From contig NC_081412.1 of assembly GCF_030272615.1 (NCBI RefSeq), positions 99,137,796 through 99,201,795 on the forward strand: a DNA stretch of 64,000 nt, written 5' to 3'. Origin of the DNA: Cryptomeria japonica. Its lineage: Eukaryota > Streptophyta > Pinopsida > Cupressales > Cupressaceae. The notes beneath the pieces were generated by a model. The model worked only from the letters and a program-made list of their open reading frames with translations, was not told where the DNA came from and ran no database searches. A program made the translations under genes and the position numbers. Shown one piece after another: positions 10,637 through 23,746 of the stretch; position 1 is the stretch's first letter, and each line of letters starts with the position of its first letter.

Positions 10637-12830
10637 ATGTTGCTTCCAGGAGATGAAATTTTACCATTCACGCAACCCAACCTCAACTACGAGCAAGATG
10701 ACATTGTTACCCAACTATATGATCTTGCTTGGGATGTTACAAGAGATTATAGTGATTGGTTGCGAGCATGACAAGTCTTTGACAATAAAAGACAAAAGGC
10801 TATACATATAGAAGCAGAGGCATAGAGGCAACTTCTTCCACAAGAAAACCCACAACCACCTCCATAAGTAGAAAATTGAGGTATTAAGCTAGATCGTATA
10901 TCATCTTTCTCTCCCGAGAATTCCACAGAGTCCTTAGGAGTAGTTCTTCACCATCAGACTTAGTAGAGTTAGGACCTGCTACTAGGAAAAAGAGAAACAA
11001 AGCTAAGAGACAACCTTAAACCGCCTCACCAGTGCAGCCATCCATACTCAATGTAGAAGATCAACTGATCCCTAGTCCTCAGCCTATTGCTACACCTTTT
11101 GTGACTCAATATCCACCGTCACCACCTTCAATGGCCTATTTTAACCAAGATCACACACCACTAGGAACTATACTAGGGGGTATACATGACCTACCTAGAA
11201 ACCCAGATAAATTTTGCATCAAATTCTATTATTTGGGGGGTAGGATGGTTGATGAGCATATTGAAGCATTCAAAGATGTAGTCGTTCGTAACAACATTGA
11301 ACACCAAGATGTACTATGTAGACTCTTCCCATATTCACTTGGGGAGAATGAATATAATTGGTATTTGACTCTACCAACAAATTCTATCATTGGCGGGGAT
11401 GTTTTGGAGAAAGATTTCATTGATCAATTCTTAGTCTATGTATACCCCGGAACATTGTATCATCAATTTGCCTCTCTTAAGAAGTCACTGAATGAATCTT
11501 TAACAACTTTTAATACTAGATTTCAAAGGGCATTTAATAGGCTACAAGCTCCTTACCAGGTAGCACCCAACGTAGCGATTGACTCGTATCTAAGAGATAT
11601 TGACCCATGGACCGCTATGTTTATTAAAAATAGTGTTCCCCAAGATCAAAGGGACACCTTGGCAAAGGTCTATGCGTTGGTGATCAACATGAATCATGAG
11701 TTGAACCAAACACCAGGGGGGGATGGATATAATTTACCCATAGGAGTGGATCAAGGGAATTATAACCAAATCCCCAACGTTCCCTCGCTTTTACCTATAG
11801 GAGCCCCAACAATGAACCCGATGCCAATTTATGCTTCCCAACCTCAGGCTAATCAATAGTTTTCTGCCCAAGCATTAACTTGGCAGACTAATACCAATGT
11901 CGCTCCCACTCAAACACAATATACTGGTCAAGTACAAGGGGGAAATCAATAATTTGGTAATTCTCACGCAACAAGCCAACCTCCAACTAGGATGCCTAAA
12001 AGTCAAGGATCTCATATATCCGTTGAAGTAGAAGCATTAAAGAAAATGATCTCACAAGTTACTTTAGATTTAAGCCAGTTGAAGATGAATCCTCTGGGAG
12101 AATATAACCAACCCCAATCATATAATAATCAGCGAAACTACAACAATCAGAACCAAAACCAAAGGTATAACAACAAACCATACAATAGGCAATGGAATAC
12201 GGGTCCAAACAATGGTGGGGTGAACCATGATCATCCTGACGCACGAGATAACCCAAATAACATACAAAGTATTAACCTTGCTGATATGAATTTACTGACT
12301 AATTGGTGTAGGTTGCATGATACATCAGTGCATTCCTAGGTTAATTGTGCCCAATTTGAAAAGATCATAAGGATCACTCAAGTTGATTCTCAACCAAAGG
12401 ATTGCTCTAATGACGAACCTGAGAAAGTTAATACCGCAATGTTGGTTGACACGTTCCTATGCAAGGAGTTTCAAGCTAAAGCTGAAGGTGAACTATATGT
12501 CTATGATGCTCAGGCCTTTCAGACTAGAAATATTTACAATCTTAGGAGTCAAGGCAAGGCTCCATTAACAGAGCCACCTCCCCCAAAGGGTGGATTTGTA
12601 CTGCCCGATGTGAGCACAAGTAACAATCCTCACCCTCCTTAGGCTTTTCAAGGAGCACGCCCTAGACAAACTCAAGGGCAAGAATATGTTTTGAAAGGAT
12701 ATTTTGATGTTACCAAGGAGATGGAGAGGACTGCCACCACTATGTCCGTAATGGAGGTACTGAGATATTGCCCTGAACAAAAGAAGGCTCTCCTGAAGAA
12801 GTTGGAACTGCTAGAGTCGTAGAGCAATGA
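10637..12830 (+). pseudogene. Gag of the giant gypsy element, broken
   Basis: This is the capsid protein gene of a Ty3/gypsy element. The ATG at 10637 lies 55 bp past the inferred LTR end and opens MLLPGDEILPFTQPN. Stops near 10770 and 10825 and a frameshift before 11032 follow. The core retrotransposon gag fold is at 11032-11859 (FCIKFYYLGGRMVDEHIEAF, then FLVYVYPGTLYHQFASLK). An Asn/Gln-rich linker is at 11992-12339, with no CCHC knuckle. A further in-frame piece lies at 12439-12642. The lack of a zinc knuckle is compatible with the Tat/Athila branch. Confidence 0.85.
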
Positions 12831-12837
12831 GGTTAAG

Positions 12838-13464
12838 ATGACTGACCTAAATGAAGTCAATGCCAATGTTAGTAGCGATACAATTGAGAACCCACCATTT
12901 TTACTCAATTTGAGGATATGTGGAAAGAATCTGCACAGTTGTTTGGTAGATTCAGGTGCTTCCGGAAATGTAATGCCCTACTCTATATGTCACAAGCTTG
13001 GTCTCAACCCAGTGTGTGCAAATAGTAAGGTGGTACAACTAGACAAGATCGAGGTTAATGTAATTGGAGAATTAAAAGATGTATACATCCAATTGGGTTT
13101 TGATCCCTACATATCCCATTACATCGACATTCAAGTGGTGGATATTCTAGAGGTATATGGTATGCTCCTTAGTAGAGATTGGTCAAAAACTTTGGGAGGT
13201 TATTTCTCAACCTGTTTTACATATTTATGGCTTCCATGGAAGGTGGTGAGTAACCAAATCCGAATTGATAGTGAACCCAAGTTGAAGAAGCTAGTCACAG
13301 ATTATGGAGCTCCCAATGAGGTGGGATATGTTGAAGTGAGTCTAGAAGTCTATAGAGTAAATGAAATCCTCACTTTCTCTACACCTGCCCTTCCCCAGTT
13401 ACGTCAAGCTAATATGACTGCATATAGAGGGTGGGTCAAAGGTTTCATTACAACAGTAAAATAA
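12838..13464 (+). pseudogene. Aspartic protease of the giant gypsy element
   Basis: The retroviral-type protease would cut the Gag-Pol polyprotein. The active-site motif LVDSGASGNVMP appears near residue 38 of this open stretch, followed by the flap/hydrophobic region VYIQLGFDPYI. The frame is open for 208 codons and ends at a TAA at 13462. Gag lies directly upstream, and an RNase H domain follows, rather than RT. Confidence 0.85.
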
Positions 13465-13587
13465 GGGATGAATTTGTTAGGGGATACTATGAAAATATAA
13501 GATTTGTTGCTTCCAAAATGGTGTCGAATACGTCATGAGGAGCACTCGAAGATGTCATGTATCCCATGTTAGAACGAGTTTACAAAG

Positions 13588-14400
13588 TTGATGAGCCCAG
13601 TCCCATGCGAGGACGCTAATCATGTCATCAACGTGGAAGAAATTCAAATTCCAAGTCGCGAGGGAATAATATCCCAAACAATGGATCTTCTAAAAGAAAG
13701 TTCCCAGTGGGGACAATGCAACAAGGAGATCTTCATGGTTGAGATTGGAAAACAAGAGAATGAGGATATCCCACCTAAGCAGGAGGATGAAGAAACCCAA
13801 TCTCAAGCACAACCTCTAGTGGAACAGACCACTCCTAACACCCTTGAAGTACTGTTGCAACTGGTAATTGAACAACCTCAGGTGTTGCAAGACCTTGAAC
13901 TTGAGGGACAACAACCACCTCCAGAAACTAATATGATCACTAATCCTAAGGTGAAGAATGTAAAGAAACTGAAAGATGAAATATGGTTTTTAAAGTTTGA
14001 TGGGTCTAGATCCAAGCAAGGTAGTGGCGCAGGCGTAGAGTTAACAAGTCCCAAAGGGAAAACCTTTCTAGCCTCCTACAGACTCTTATTCCCTTGCACT
14101 AATAATATGATAGAGTATGAGGCCCTAATTAGAGGACTACTCTTCGCTCATAAGAAGGGAGCCAAATGCTTAAGAGTGCAGGGAGATTCTGAATTGGTGG
14201 TTAAACAAGTAAGAAGCCAATATGAATATCCTGACAAAAGGTTAGTGGCATATAGGAATAGAGTATGGGGTTGGTTGAGGATTTTGATGCTTTCAATATT
14301 CAGCTGGTACCTAGGAAAGTAATTGTGATTTCAGTTGCATTAGCTGTAGCAGTAAGTACACTAGAACCAGTGAGCCAATCTCCTTTGAAGAAGTTTTCTG
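13588..14400 (+). pseudogene. Archaeal-type RNase H placed upstream of RT
   Basis: This is a second RNase H of the type found in plant Tat elements. WFLKFDGSRSKQGSGAGVEL carries the first catalytic Asp, MIEYEAL the Glu and VQGDSELVVKQV the second Asp. A frameshift near 14270 moves the last segment to the frame of 14265-14792. There, the expected ADALA motif reads SVALA, so the final catalytic Asp is lost. A Glu/Gln/Pro-rich linker precedes the domain. It lies between protease and RT, whereas the usual Tat layout known to me puts it after the RT-RNase H block. Confidence 0.8.
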
Positions 14401-14730
14401 TAGAGTTGGTATCCACACCTGTTGTGCCCGATAACATCAAACACTTTCAAGTTTTTGAGGATGATACCCACATTCTATCCTTTCTTACCAATTCAGGGGC
14501 TTTTGAAGAACAAATCACTGATGAGAAGGATAGATCAGATGATCTTGATGAAGGGGGTGATGAAGAAATTATAAATTTACCTACAAACATTATTCCCAAA
14601 GGTATGGTCACCCCAGAGAGGCTTTTTGATTCTGATCCTAGGGTAAAAGAGAGATTAACAATGGATTTAGATGTCGGGAAATACGAACCACATAATATTG
14701 GTCCGAAAGGCCAAGAGAAGATAGTGTACA

Positions 14731-16254
14731 TTGGGAATATTTGTACTCACACTGAAAGAGAAAATTATGCAGATTTTAAAAGAGTACATTGATGTTATAG
14801 CATGGGGATATGAAGATATGAAAACTTTCGATACATCAATCATCACTCATGTTATACCTTTGAAACCTAATATAAAGTCGTTCGGACAGAAGCAACGACC
14901 GATTAATTCATTGATAGAACCCTTGATTTTCAAGGAAGTTCAAAAGTTGCTCTCTGCTAGGATTATTTTCCCGGTGTGTCACTCTACTTGGGTTGCCAAT
15001 TTGGTGCCAGTAAGGAAAAAGAATGGGGAAATTCAGCTTTGTGTTGATTTTCACAACCTCAATAAGGCATCTGAAAAAGATAATTACCCACTTCCTTCCT
15101 TAGATGAGGTATTACAAATTGTTAATGGTTCACAAATGATGTCATTCTTAGATGGTTATTCTAGATATAACCAAGTTCTGGTGAACCATGAAGACCGCAT
15201 GAAAACAACGTTTATGACGAAATGGGGAACATATGTGTACCGATGGATGTCATTTGGGTTAATTAATGTGGGAGCGACATTCCAAAGAGCAATGGATACG
15301 ACTTTCAAATATCTCATTGGCAAATGTATTATTATATATATGGATGACTTGAGTATATTTTCCAAGGTCAGAGAAGATCACCTAGACCACCTCCGAAAAG
15401 TTCTGGAGAGATGCCGAAGATATGGGATTTCCATTAACCCCAAGAAGTGTGTATTTGGAGTGGCTGAAGGAAAGCTTCTCAGTCATGTAATCTCTGAAAG
15501 GGGGATATCTATAGACCCAGATCAAGTAGAAGCATTGAAACTACAAATGCCTGGCAGTAAAAAGGAGATGAGATCTTTCTTTGGGAAGATCAATTTTGTC
15601 AGAAAATTTATCACCAGGTTTGCACAGATAGTCAAGCCATTAAATGAAATGATGAAGAAGGATGCTAAGATCGAATGGACTACTGAAGCAAAAGAGGCTT
15701 TAACCCAGATCAAGAAATCCATTGTTGAAGCTCCCGTATTAACTAGTCTTGACTATACTCTGTTGTTTTATATATATTCTTTTGCTTCGTTACACTCAGG
15801 ACCGACTATTTTGACACAGAGGCAAGCGGGGGACGAGAAGCCCATCGCATTTATGGGTTCCCCTTTCAAGAGTGTTCAGGTGAGATATTATGCTCTTGAA
15901 AAACAAGATTTTTCTTTGGTAAGAGCAATCAATAAATTCAGGCATTATATCCTGAGGAGTAAAATCTACGTGATTGTACCTGATCAAGCGGTTAAGTCAC
16001 TGCTTATGCACTCAAAGCTGGGAGAACATCGAGGGAAATGGGTGGAAATTTTACAAGAGTTTGATCTGGAGATACATCCAATGAAGTTAGTTAGAGGCCA
16101 GGGTTTGTCTCAAGCTATGGCGACTGACATCCCTCGAATCCAGTGCCAACAGTATATGTTGCATTCATTCACTCAAGACCCATGGTACACGGATTTGGTT
16201 TTTATATTGCTGAATAATAAGTGTCTTGAGGGGTTGACAACCACGCAAAGATGA
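14731..16254 (+). pseudogene. Reverse transcriptase and RNase H of the giant gypsy element
   Basis: This is the longest intact stretch of the pol gene (507 codons). RT blocks include WVANLVPVRKKNGEIQLCVD, the first catalytic Asp in SFLDGYSRYNQV, and YMDD at 15337-15348. The thumb and linker follow (FVRKFITRFAQIVKPLNEM). The adjoining RNase H (about 15750-16130) is degenerate, with FYIYSFAS where the first Asp is expected, as is common in Tat elements that carry a second RNase H. A linker from the upstream RNase H overlaps the start in another frame (14265-14792). A TGA at 16252 ends the stretch, but the same frame continues into integrase. Confidence 0.93.
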
Positions 16255-17430
16255 GCTTTAAGGTTCAAAAGTGCCAATTATATGATCAAGGATTCAGTAA
16301 TTTATAGAAATAATTATGAAGGTATTTTCCTTCGATGTCTTGATCATCAAGAAGCCCATAAAATGATCGAGGAGTTCCATGGGAAGTATGGTACAAGTCA
16401 TGGGTCGGCAGATGCCATTGCACATCAAATTTTGAAGGGTCGATATTAGTGGTCTAGTATTTTTAAGGATACTCATGAGCACGTTCGTCATTGTCATACA
16501 TGCCAAACCGCAACTTCTAGAGAGAGGAATCCCACCATGACTCTCCAACCAGTGTTCGAGGTAAGACTGTTCGCCCAATGGGCACTGGATTTTGTAGGTG
16601 TCATTAATCCTAATTCATCTGCTGGACATAAGTTCATTCTTACAGCAACAGATTACTACACTCGATGAACAGAGGCCATATCATGTCGAAATGCTACTGT
16701 AGAGGTTGTCCTGAAATTCATTGAAGAAAACATCATCACCAGGTTTGGTATGCCATTCGCTCTGGTATATGATAATGACATTGCTTTTACTTCTACACAG
16801 TTGATGCAATGGTCGTACAAATATAAGGTAATATTGAAATTCTCGTCCAATTACTATCCACAAGGTAATGGAGTAGTTGAATCCATGAACAAAAACAACC
16901 TAGATGTCATTAAAAATCTACTCAAGAAGAATCCCAGGGATTGGCATAATCAGTTGAGATACGCCTTATGGGCCGATCGAACCAAAGTTAAAGCCACCCT
17001 AGGAACTTCTCCGTATTACCTTGTTTATGGCCAAGCTCCTGTCTTCTCGATCAATTTACAAATACCCGTCCTCCAGTTAATGAAAGAACTTGAAATTGAG
17101 GATCAAGTAGAGGTTCATCTCCTAAATCTGTTAAAACTTAATGAGAAAAGGATTAATACCCTACAAAACTTCGCCAAGAACCAAGTTGTTGTTAAGCGAT
17201 GGTTTGACAAAAGAGCCAAGGTGAAAGCCTTTTGGATCTCTAACCTAGTTCTGTTATGGGATAAGGCTTAGGAGAAGAAAGGTGATCACTATAAGTTTGA
17301 AAGGTTGTGGTTAGGTCCTTACAAAATAGCCAAAATTTTAGGAGAGAACACCTTTAGGTTAAGCTCTTTGACTAGAGAACTTGTACCATTGCCTGTTAAT
17401 GGTCAGTTCCTCAAGCACTATTTCGATTAA
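16255..17430 (+). pseudogene. Integrase of the giant gypsy element
   Basis: The frame is the same as RT, interrupted by stops near 16447, 16666 and 17269, and closes with KHYFD and TAA at 17428-17430. The zinc-binding HHCC end reads ...HVRHCHTCQT (about 16480). Catalytic residues are visible as WALDFVG (D), VYDNDIAF (D) and GVVESMNK (E). The C-terminal domain LWLGPYKIAKIL (about 17310) is recognisable. Integrase would insert the cDNA, giving 5-bp target duplications. Confidence 0.88.
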
Positions 17431-18431
17431 TCCCCAGTGAAGCTTGACCTATTGTATATAGTAGATTAGTTGATTTTGTTTTGTTTACGTTGTTGCTTGT
17501 CTGGGTTTGCATATTTGTTATGTTTTCGCTTTGTTGAATGCATGTTTCCCTTTTGTTTTTGTTTGTTTTGTTTGGTTTCATTCATTTCCATTTTTTTGTT
17601 TTAGGATATATATTTATTCTCAAAGATTCCAAAAGGAAGGTGTCCTTTGCTATTTACAACTTTATTATTATTTGGTTAATTTTGGAACCTTTATCTACAC
17701 TTGTTCAAGGTGGTATATAATGGTTTAAATATGATTTGAGTTTTTGACCCTCAATTGGAAAAGGCTAGCTTGATAACTCACCACTACCATCACACTAAGA
17801 TACATTAGAAATTTTTGTAACATATCAGATGAACTTTTATCCAAGTGAAAAATCAGAAGTCAGGATGTTTCACATGATCGACCATGGTTCCCAACCCAGT
17901 AATCAGACTTAAATGTTTGAAAGTTGCTTTAAAAGGTTACTAAGGAAATAGTCCTTCTATATTTCATGATTTTTTCAAAAAAGGAAAAGAAAAAAGAAAA
18001 GAAATGATCCTCTTAAAGCAACTAACTTTGGGTGTTAGTAACCTCCACCGGGGCTATGGACACCTAGCTGGCAGTGGAGCACTACTTGATGGGAACTAGA
18101 GGTATCTTTGTTAGGTCTATGAATGCCTGGCTAGCAGCAAAGTTATGCCTAGGATGACCTTGCATGAAACACATTGGTTGATTTCACCTACATAGCTCAG
18201 GCCCAGTTTCCTCTGTTTATCTTTATTATTGAAAATGATGGAGTAATAAATTATGCGCACACACTTAAGAGTTAATCCTGTTTAGTTCTGGACTTGGTTG
18301 TTTGTTCATTGATTCACTCATATTGTTGCTTTTATACATCCTTTTGATTGATAGTAGCCTTAAGTGTTAGGTTAACCAGAGATTCTGAAGTTCTAAATTG
18401 CCTAGAGTCACTTTTCCTAGATAGTAGCCAT
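17431..18431 (+). other. 3' untranslated region of the giant gypsy element
   Basis: This is noncoding, T-rich DNA between integrase and the right LTR, with no recognisable gene. A 28-nt all-purine run at 17977-18004 resembles a polypurine tract but ends 427 bp before the repeat begins. The bases immediately before 18432 are not purine-rich. Confidence 0.6.
17977..18004 (+). promoter_or_regulatory. Purine run, possible polypurine tract
   Basis: A run of 28 A/G bases (AAAAAAGGAAAAGAAAAAAG and on) precedes TGATCC. It would be a good plus-strand primer site, but the sequence after it is not found at the start of the left LTR, so its role is unclear. Confidence 0.35.
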
Positions 18432-18534
18432 TGGTTATGCCCTGCATACCTAACCCCCATTAGTTTCCTTGTGTTGAAAATATGGGTCCCTCTTTTTTCT
18501 TTCTGTTGCTTTGTGTTTGTAGTTTTGCCTAGCA

Positions 18535-19735
18535 ACCTCAGAACCCCAGAGTTCCGAGGTCCCTTGTGTGTTTCCTACCCCAGAACCCCGGAGTCCCGAG
18601 GTAGGTGTTTGTTTGTTGGTGCACAACCCTGGAACCCCAGAGTCCCGAAGTCATGCCTTATCCTTTTCTTTTGTTGAAGCCTCAGAACTTTGAAGTCTCG
18701 AGTTCTTCATGGGTTGTCTTGTCTTTCAACCCCGGAACCTCGGAGTTTCGAGATCGTTTTGTTCCATTTTACCTCAGAACCTTGGAGTTCCAATGTCGTT
18801 TTGTTCCTTTTTACCTCGGAACCCTAGAGTCCTGAGGTCTTCTGCATTTTTTTTTGTAATTCACCCGGAACCCCAAAACCTTGAGGTCTCGAGGTGAATT
18901 TTGTTGTTTTTTGTTTGCCACCTTAGAACCCCGGAGTCTTGAGGTCTTATTTAAGGCGATTGTACGGACAAAATTTGGGGGGTATAAATAAGAGGAATGA
19001 AATTTTCTAGGTTCATTTGTGCACTCAAGTTTCTCAGTGCTCCTAGTTGTGACCTCCCGACTTCGCGCCCCCATGTTGCCAAGTGTCTTGCATGTTTTTC
19101 TCACTAGGTTGGTGAATTTTTCTCCCTCTTTGTGATTCCATGTTTAGATCTTGTTGTTTTTTTTAGCTTTTTTATTTTGATTTTCTTTTAGGGTTTTTTT
19201 TCTCATTTTTTGAGTTTTTTTTCCGTGTGCCCTAGTTTCCTTCACCCCGAAACCTTGGAGTTCTGGGCAGGGTGGTTTTTCTTCACCTCGGAACCCTAGA
19301 ACCTTGAAGTCCTGAGGTTGGTTCCTTTGGTCATGCCTATTTACCCCAGAACCCTAGAGTTCCAGATCAGCTCATAATTTTTATAGAGAAATACTCCCGA
19401 CCCCGGAACCCCATAACCTCAAAGTCCCCAAGTCTTCTTTACTAGGTCACTGCTTTAACCCCAAAACCCTAGATACACGGAGTTCTGAAGTATCTTCTGG
19501 GTGCCTTGTTGATCTACCCTGGGACCCCGAGGTCTCAAAGTTAACCTTTTCAACCTACCCCAGAACCCCAGTGTTCCACACTCTGTTTTCTTCATCCATC
19601 GCAGAACCCTGGAACCTCAGAGTTCTGGAGTCTGTTCAGTTTATCCACCTAAAAACCCCAGAGTTCCAAGGTAACTTGTCTAATAAGGAAGTTATCCACT
19701 CCAGAACTCTGAAAGCCTAGAGTCCTAAGGTGGAT
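18535..19735 (+). repeat. GC-rich palindromic repeat array in the 3' LTR
   Basis: This is the homologue of 4698-5830. It has a similar number of units (about 18-20) with arms like CCTCGGAACCCC and GAGTCCCGAGGT, for example near 18578, 18740, 18818, 19286 and 19400. Individual units have diverged between the two LTRs by C/T and G/A changes, yet spacing and palindromic symmetry are largely kept. Confidence 0.85.
18983..18991 (+). promoter_or_regulatory. TATA box of the LTR-internal gene (right copy)
   Basis: TATAAATAA after a G run is identical to the left-copy box at 5142. It lies about 820 bp upstream of the ORF ATG at 19806, with palindrome units on both sides. Confidence 0.7.
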
Positions 19736-19805
19736 GATGTTATTAATATTTTTATCTATGAAGTGGATTAATTCTTAATTCTTTCTTGCAGATGAGAGTG
19801 TTTAG

Positions 19806-22800
19806 ATGGACCCAACTTCTAGCAAGAGAGGCAAGGAGATAGACAAACTTTTTGTTACAATGAAATATCAATATCAAGGACATATGTATGTTTCAAAGCT
19901 AGATGATCAAATCAAATGGGTTACAGACACAGAGGTGGGGCACATTGAGATAGAGGATATTAAAACAGAGTTGGAAAGAGCAAGGCCAAAGGCCCCGGTG
20001 AGAAGGATTAGGAGATCAGGCCTCGTGGAGGCAACCATCTTCCCACAATTAGTCCAAGCTCCTGAGATTATAGTGACTGTTGCACAATTCTACGATGCAA
20101 ATACAAGAAAATGCACGAATGCTCAAGGTAGGACGGTAATTGACTTGTTTACAGACATGTTAGGATTTGTGTTTGGAATCCCTACAACGGATGAAGTACT
20201 CCTTACCACTGAAGAAGAAGCCCTTAGAGTATGGAACAATAATATTACTTCAAATAAAAGACACATGAATGAGAACTGGTTAGAGGAGGAGAGAAAAATA
20301 GGGCTAATAGTCACAGATGTGTTGAGGGCAGACTTTAAGGAACCACAAAGAGATTTAATCATCATGCTGAGCAAAGCCTTCGGTAAGCCAGATTGCAGGC
20401 ATTTCCATCCTTGGATGTTCCAGTTCATGACCACCATCCTTATAGGGAAGCAATAATTTGATTGGGCCCAAATCCTCTCCGACAACATCCATAAATAGAT
20501 GATGGAAGTACATCAAACGAAGAAGTTCTTTTTCACTTCCTATATTATTTGGGTAGCTTCCCGAGCAGGTAAGTTCCCAGGATTACAGGTAGAAGGCCAG
20601 CTGGGAGATGAGGAAGGGTAGAAGAAAGTTTGGGAGTATTACTCACAACTCCCTCTACATAATTCAAAGGCTCACTTCAAGAGAATCAATGATGCCTTCC
20701 TCTTCCTTGTTATCATCAAGCTCACAGGTGATACAGGATACAGGATAAGCCCTTAAGCAATGACGATCATCCAAGAATGGGCATGTTGGTTCATCCAAAA
20801 CCAACGTTCAACATATATCATGGTCAATGGGTTCACAGGGAACCCGATGTTATTGCCAGGATATGGCAATGATCGAATCATTTTGTTAGAGTATGTTAGG
20901 CAAATGCTCAACCTCCAATCCCTGTTGTCATCAAAACACAAGGCAGGGATAGACTTATCAGTTTCCATTGGATATTTTTCTTGTTAAAAAATTCAGGTAG
21001 CAAAGAAGACAGAGCGGGAGCTTCGAGATCTAAATCTTAAAGAATTTTATTATGCAAGGGAGTGTTATAATCCCTATGGAAAGCTCAAACAAACCATGCC
21101 TAAGGCATATGAGGGGAACATGCCTAGATTGGAGGACTTTTGGGCAAACCTCTAGGATAGTTTTGAGATGAGAGAAAAGAATTATTATAGAGTGTCAGTG
21201 TCGCAGATTAGGGATTTTGAAATAAAAACCAATCTCCCGAAAGAGTTGAGGGATGATGGAGAACTATTAGACTCCATATATAAAGAACAAGAAATTAACA
21301 AGAAGCCTCTCTCTCCTATAAGGTGGTCGACGCATGAAGATATGGATATAGACCGAATAGCCCGAGCGGTTATAAATAGAAATAGACAATGGCTTAGTTT
21401 GAGGGTTAGGCCAAGCGCTTCAAAAGGGAAGCAGAAAGAATCCACCTCGGGTGTGCCCCAATCAAGGGGTTATAACAAGTATGCTCACAAAACAAGTTCT
21501 AGTTCTAGGAAGAATATGTGCACCGACCCGGATGAAGTGGTTGAGCCCGAAGAAAGTACCGATGAATTAATGAAGAAGCTTCATGAGAAAATGAGAGAAT
21601 CTGAATTATTGAAAAAGGCTGCAGATTTTGGAGTAATAGAAGGGTTGGGTGTTGTACCACTAGCAAAGGTTCTTCTTGTGAGAACAACAATTGGACAAAC
21701 TCTAGGAGAAGGTGCTCAGGAGGAAGTAGAACAAGGAAAAATAGATGAAGGTGCACCCACTTAGCCTCCATCAACAACTGCAACACAGGGCCCAGTTACT
21801 AATGCCCCTATGCCACCACCAGTTGATACAACCACAGTGCCACCCATGACACAAGCATTTAGGCCTACCACTGAAACTTTAATTGTCTGTAATATTGAAA
21901 TAGACTTTGACCACAAGGAGGAACAACATAGGGGACAACAACCACTTGGAGGGGGGAAAGAAAAAAATGACATTGAAGATGTATTGAATGAAAAATTAAT
22001 CTTAACCCCTCAAGACCAAGAAGATCTCCTTAAAGAGATAGCTCCCAAGAAAGGTATGGGAGAAATGGATAAGGAGGGAAGGAAATTTGGGGTAGAGGTT
22101 AGTGATAGGTTGGGTGAGTTGCACAAGCAATAACCGTTGAACATTGATATTGCTCTCCAAACTAATCTGTCTCGTCAAATTGCATCACCTTAAGGTACTA
22201 AGCACATAGAGGTAGAAGAGAAAGATGAAGTAGAGGAATAGTCGGATGTGCACATTGTGACCGCCGACATAGTGCCTCACGAAGGTGATAAGGATAAAGA
22301 TGTGCCACAATGGTTGGAGTTCACCTTCAAGAGAAAAAGGAGGAAAGTAGTATTACCAAAGGTTACACTACAACAGGCAATCACAGATTAACCAAGAAAA
22401 GTTAAGAAGCCCAAGACTGTGCATCATTTGTCAAGAATCGGTTTTGGTGAGGTGGTTGCGGATGTAGCAGTTCCCCTGGAGGTGGAAGGTCAAAGCTCCT
22501 TAAAGTACCAAGTGTCTCAGGTAAAATTGGGTAAGTAGATGAAGTGGGGGGAGTTAGATAGTTTGGAATTGGCTACCAGTGTCGTCAGGGGGCAAATGGA
22601 GAAGGAATATACCTCCCATGCAGAGGTCAAAGCACAACTGGAGCAGTATAAGTAGTTGTTAGTAGAAATGGGCAAGCCTTTAGATACTTGCGAAAATGAT
22701 AATCTACCTTCAACCTCATCACTCCCAGAGGGAGAGGTAAAAGCATTGCTAGAGGTAAGATAGGTGGTTGCCACAATGAAATCATGGGCCTAGATAAATG

Positions 22801-23452
22801 CCTAAAAAATTAGACTATTTTTGCAAAATACCATGAAGGAGTACAAGGAGGCAGTACAGGTAGGAGGAGCATTAGCTTCTTGCTCTTAGCAATAGGAGAG
22901 GAAGCTCAACATGTTCAACAAATAGTTCCGAGTATTAAGTAAGGTTTTGCACCTAGGTGAGGAAGTAATTATAGAGGAGGACCTCCTGGGTGGAGACAGT
23001 TGTAAGAACTTGCAGTCTTACACATACATTTTTTAGCTGAAGATGGGAATGCTTCAACTTAAGTGAAGGATGTATCAGACATTTGAGTTCCCCTCCTCAT
23101 GGTGGTAGAAAAATATGAAGATTTTGTAAGACGATTACTTGAAGTTTTTGGGTTGGGGATAACTAGTGCGGGAGCTATGGAAGAAGAGCATGTACTCAAC
23201 TAGTGGGATGCATATGAGGCTCAATATTTGGGACCTCCAGCTCAATTTATTGTCACATTGATGGATAGATATACTTATTTAATTACATAATGTCAGGAGG
23301 TCACAAAAATAATAGGGGAGTTGGAGAAGAAAAGAAAGAATGCAGAGGAAGTTTTGAAAAAGTATAAATTTAGAATCAAGCATGTTGTTGATCCTCTTGC
23401 TGAGATAGTTGCATGTATCATTAATAATTATAAGTCCTATAAAAAGAAGTAG
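19806..23452 (+). pseudogene. Unknown LTR-encoded ORF, right copy (about 1,215 codons)
   Basis: I do not recognise this gene. From ATG 19806, 15 bases after a candidate splice acceptor, one reading frame can be followed to about 23060, where a 1-nt deletion shifts it. It then runs to KSYKKK and TAG at 23450-23452. The open stretches 19806-20456, 20760-20987, 21168-21764 and 21810-22133 are all in the same phase. About a dozen in-frame stops are present. At eight or so of these, the left copy has CAG or CAA. The N-terminal third looks globular (HFHPWMFQFMTTILIG), the middle is Ser/Lys-rich and Pro/Thr-rich, and the C-terminus is charged and probably coiled coil. It is probably a former element protein, not a host gene. 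Confidence 0.75.
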
Positions 23453-23746
23453 AAGATAAACATAGAGTTACTAAAGATAGCAGAACTTTTGAAAGCAGTT
23501 TTTGCATGACTTCCCCATTGGTACCCCATCTACGTCTCCAACTCGCATTCCAGTTTTGAGCTAAATTCTGCATGACTACGAAAGCCCAGTTCATACAACA
23601 TGGTCTTCGTAGTGCTCACCTAACCTCTGTTTCGTAGTAGTTAACTAGAGTCTAGAGGCATAAACTTGCAAGTTAACTGTGACTCCTAGGTTTTGAGTTC
23701 TTAATTTAGATTAGGTTTATTTCCTAGAAAGTAGGGCAGAAAACTC

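Noticed and set aside
14731-17430. Endogenous pararetrovirus (caulimovirid) polymerase
   Set aside because: An integrase with D, D, E follows RT-RNase H in the same frame, and long terminal repeats with a TSD are present. This is a Ty3/gypsy retrotransposon.
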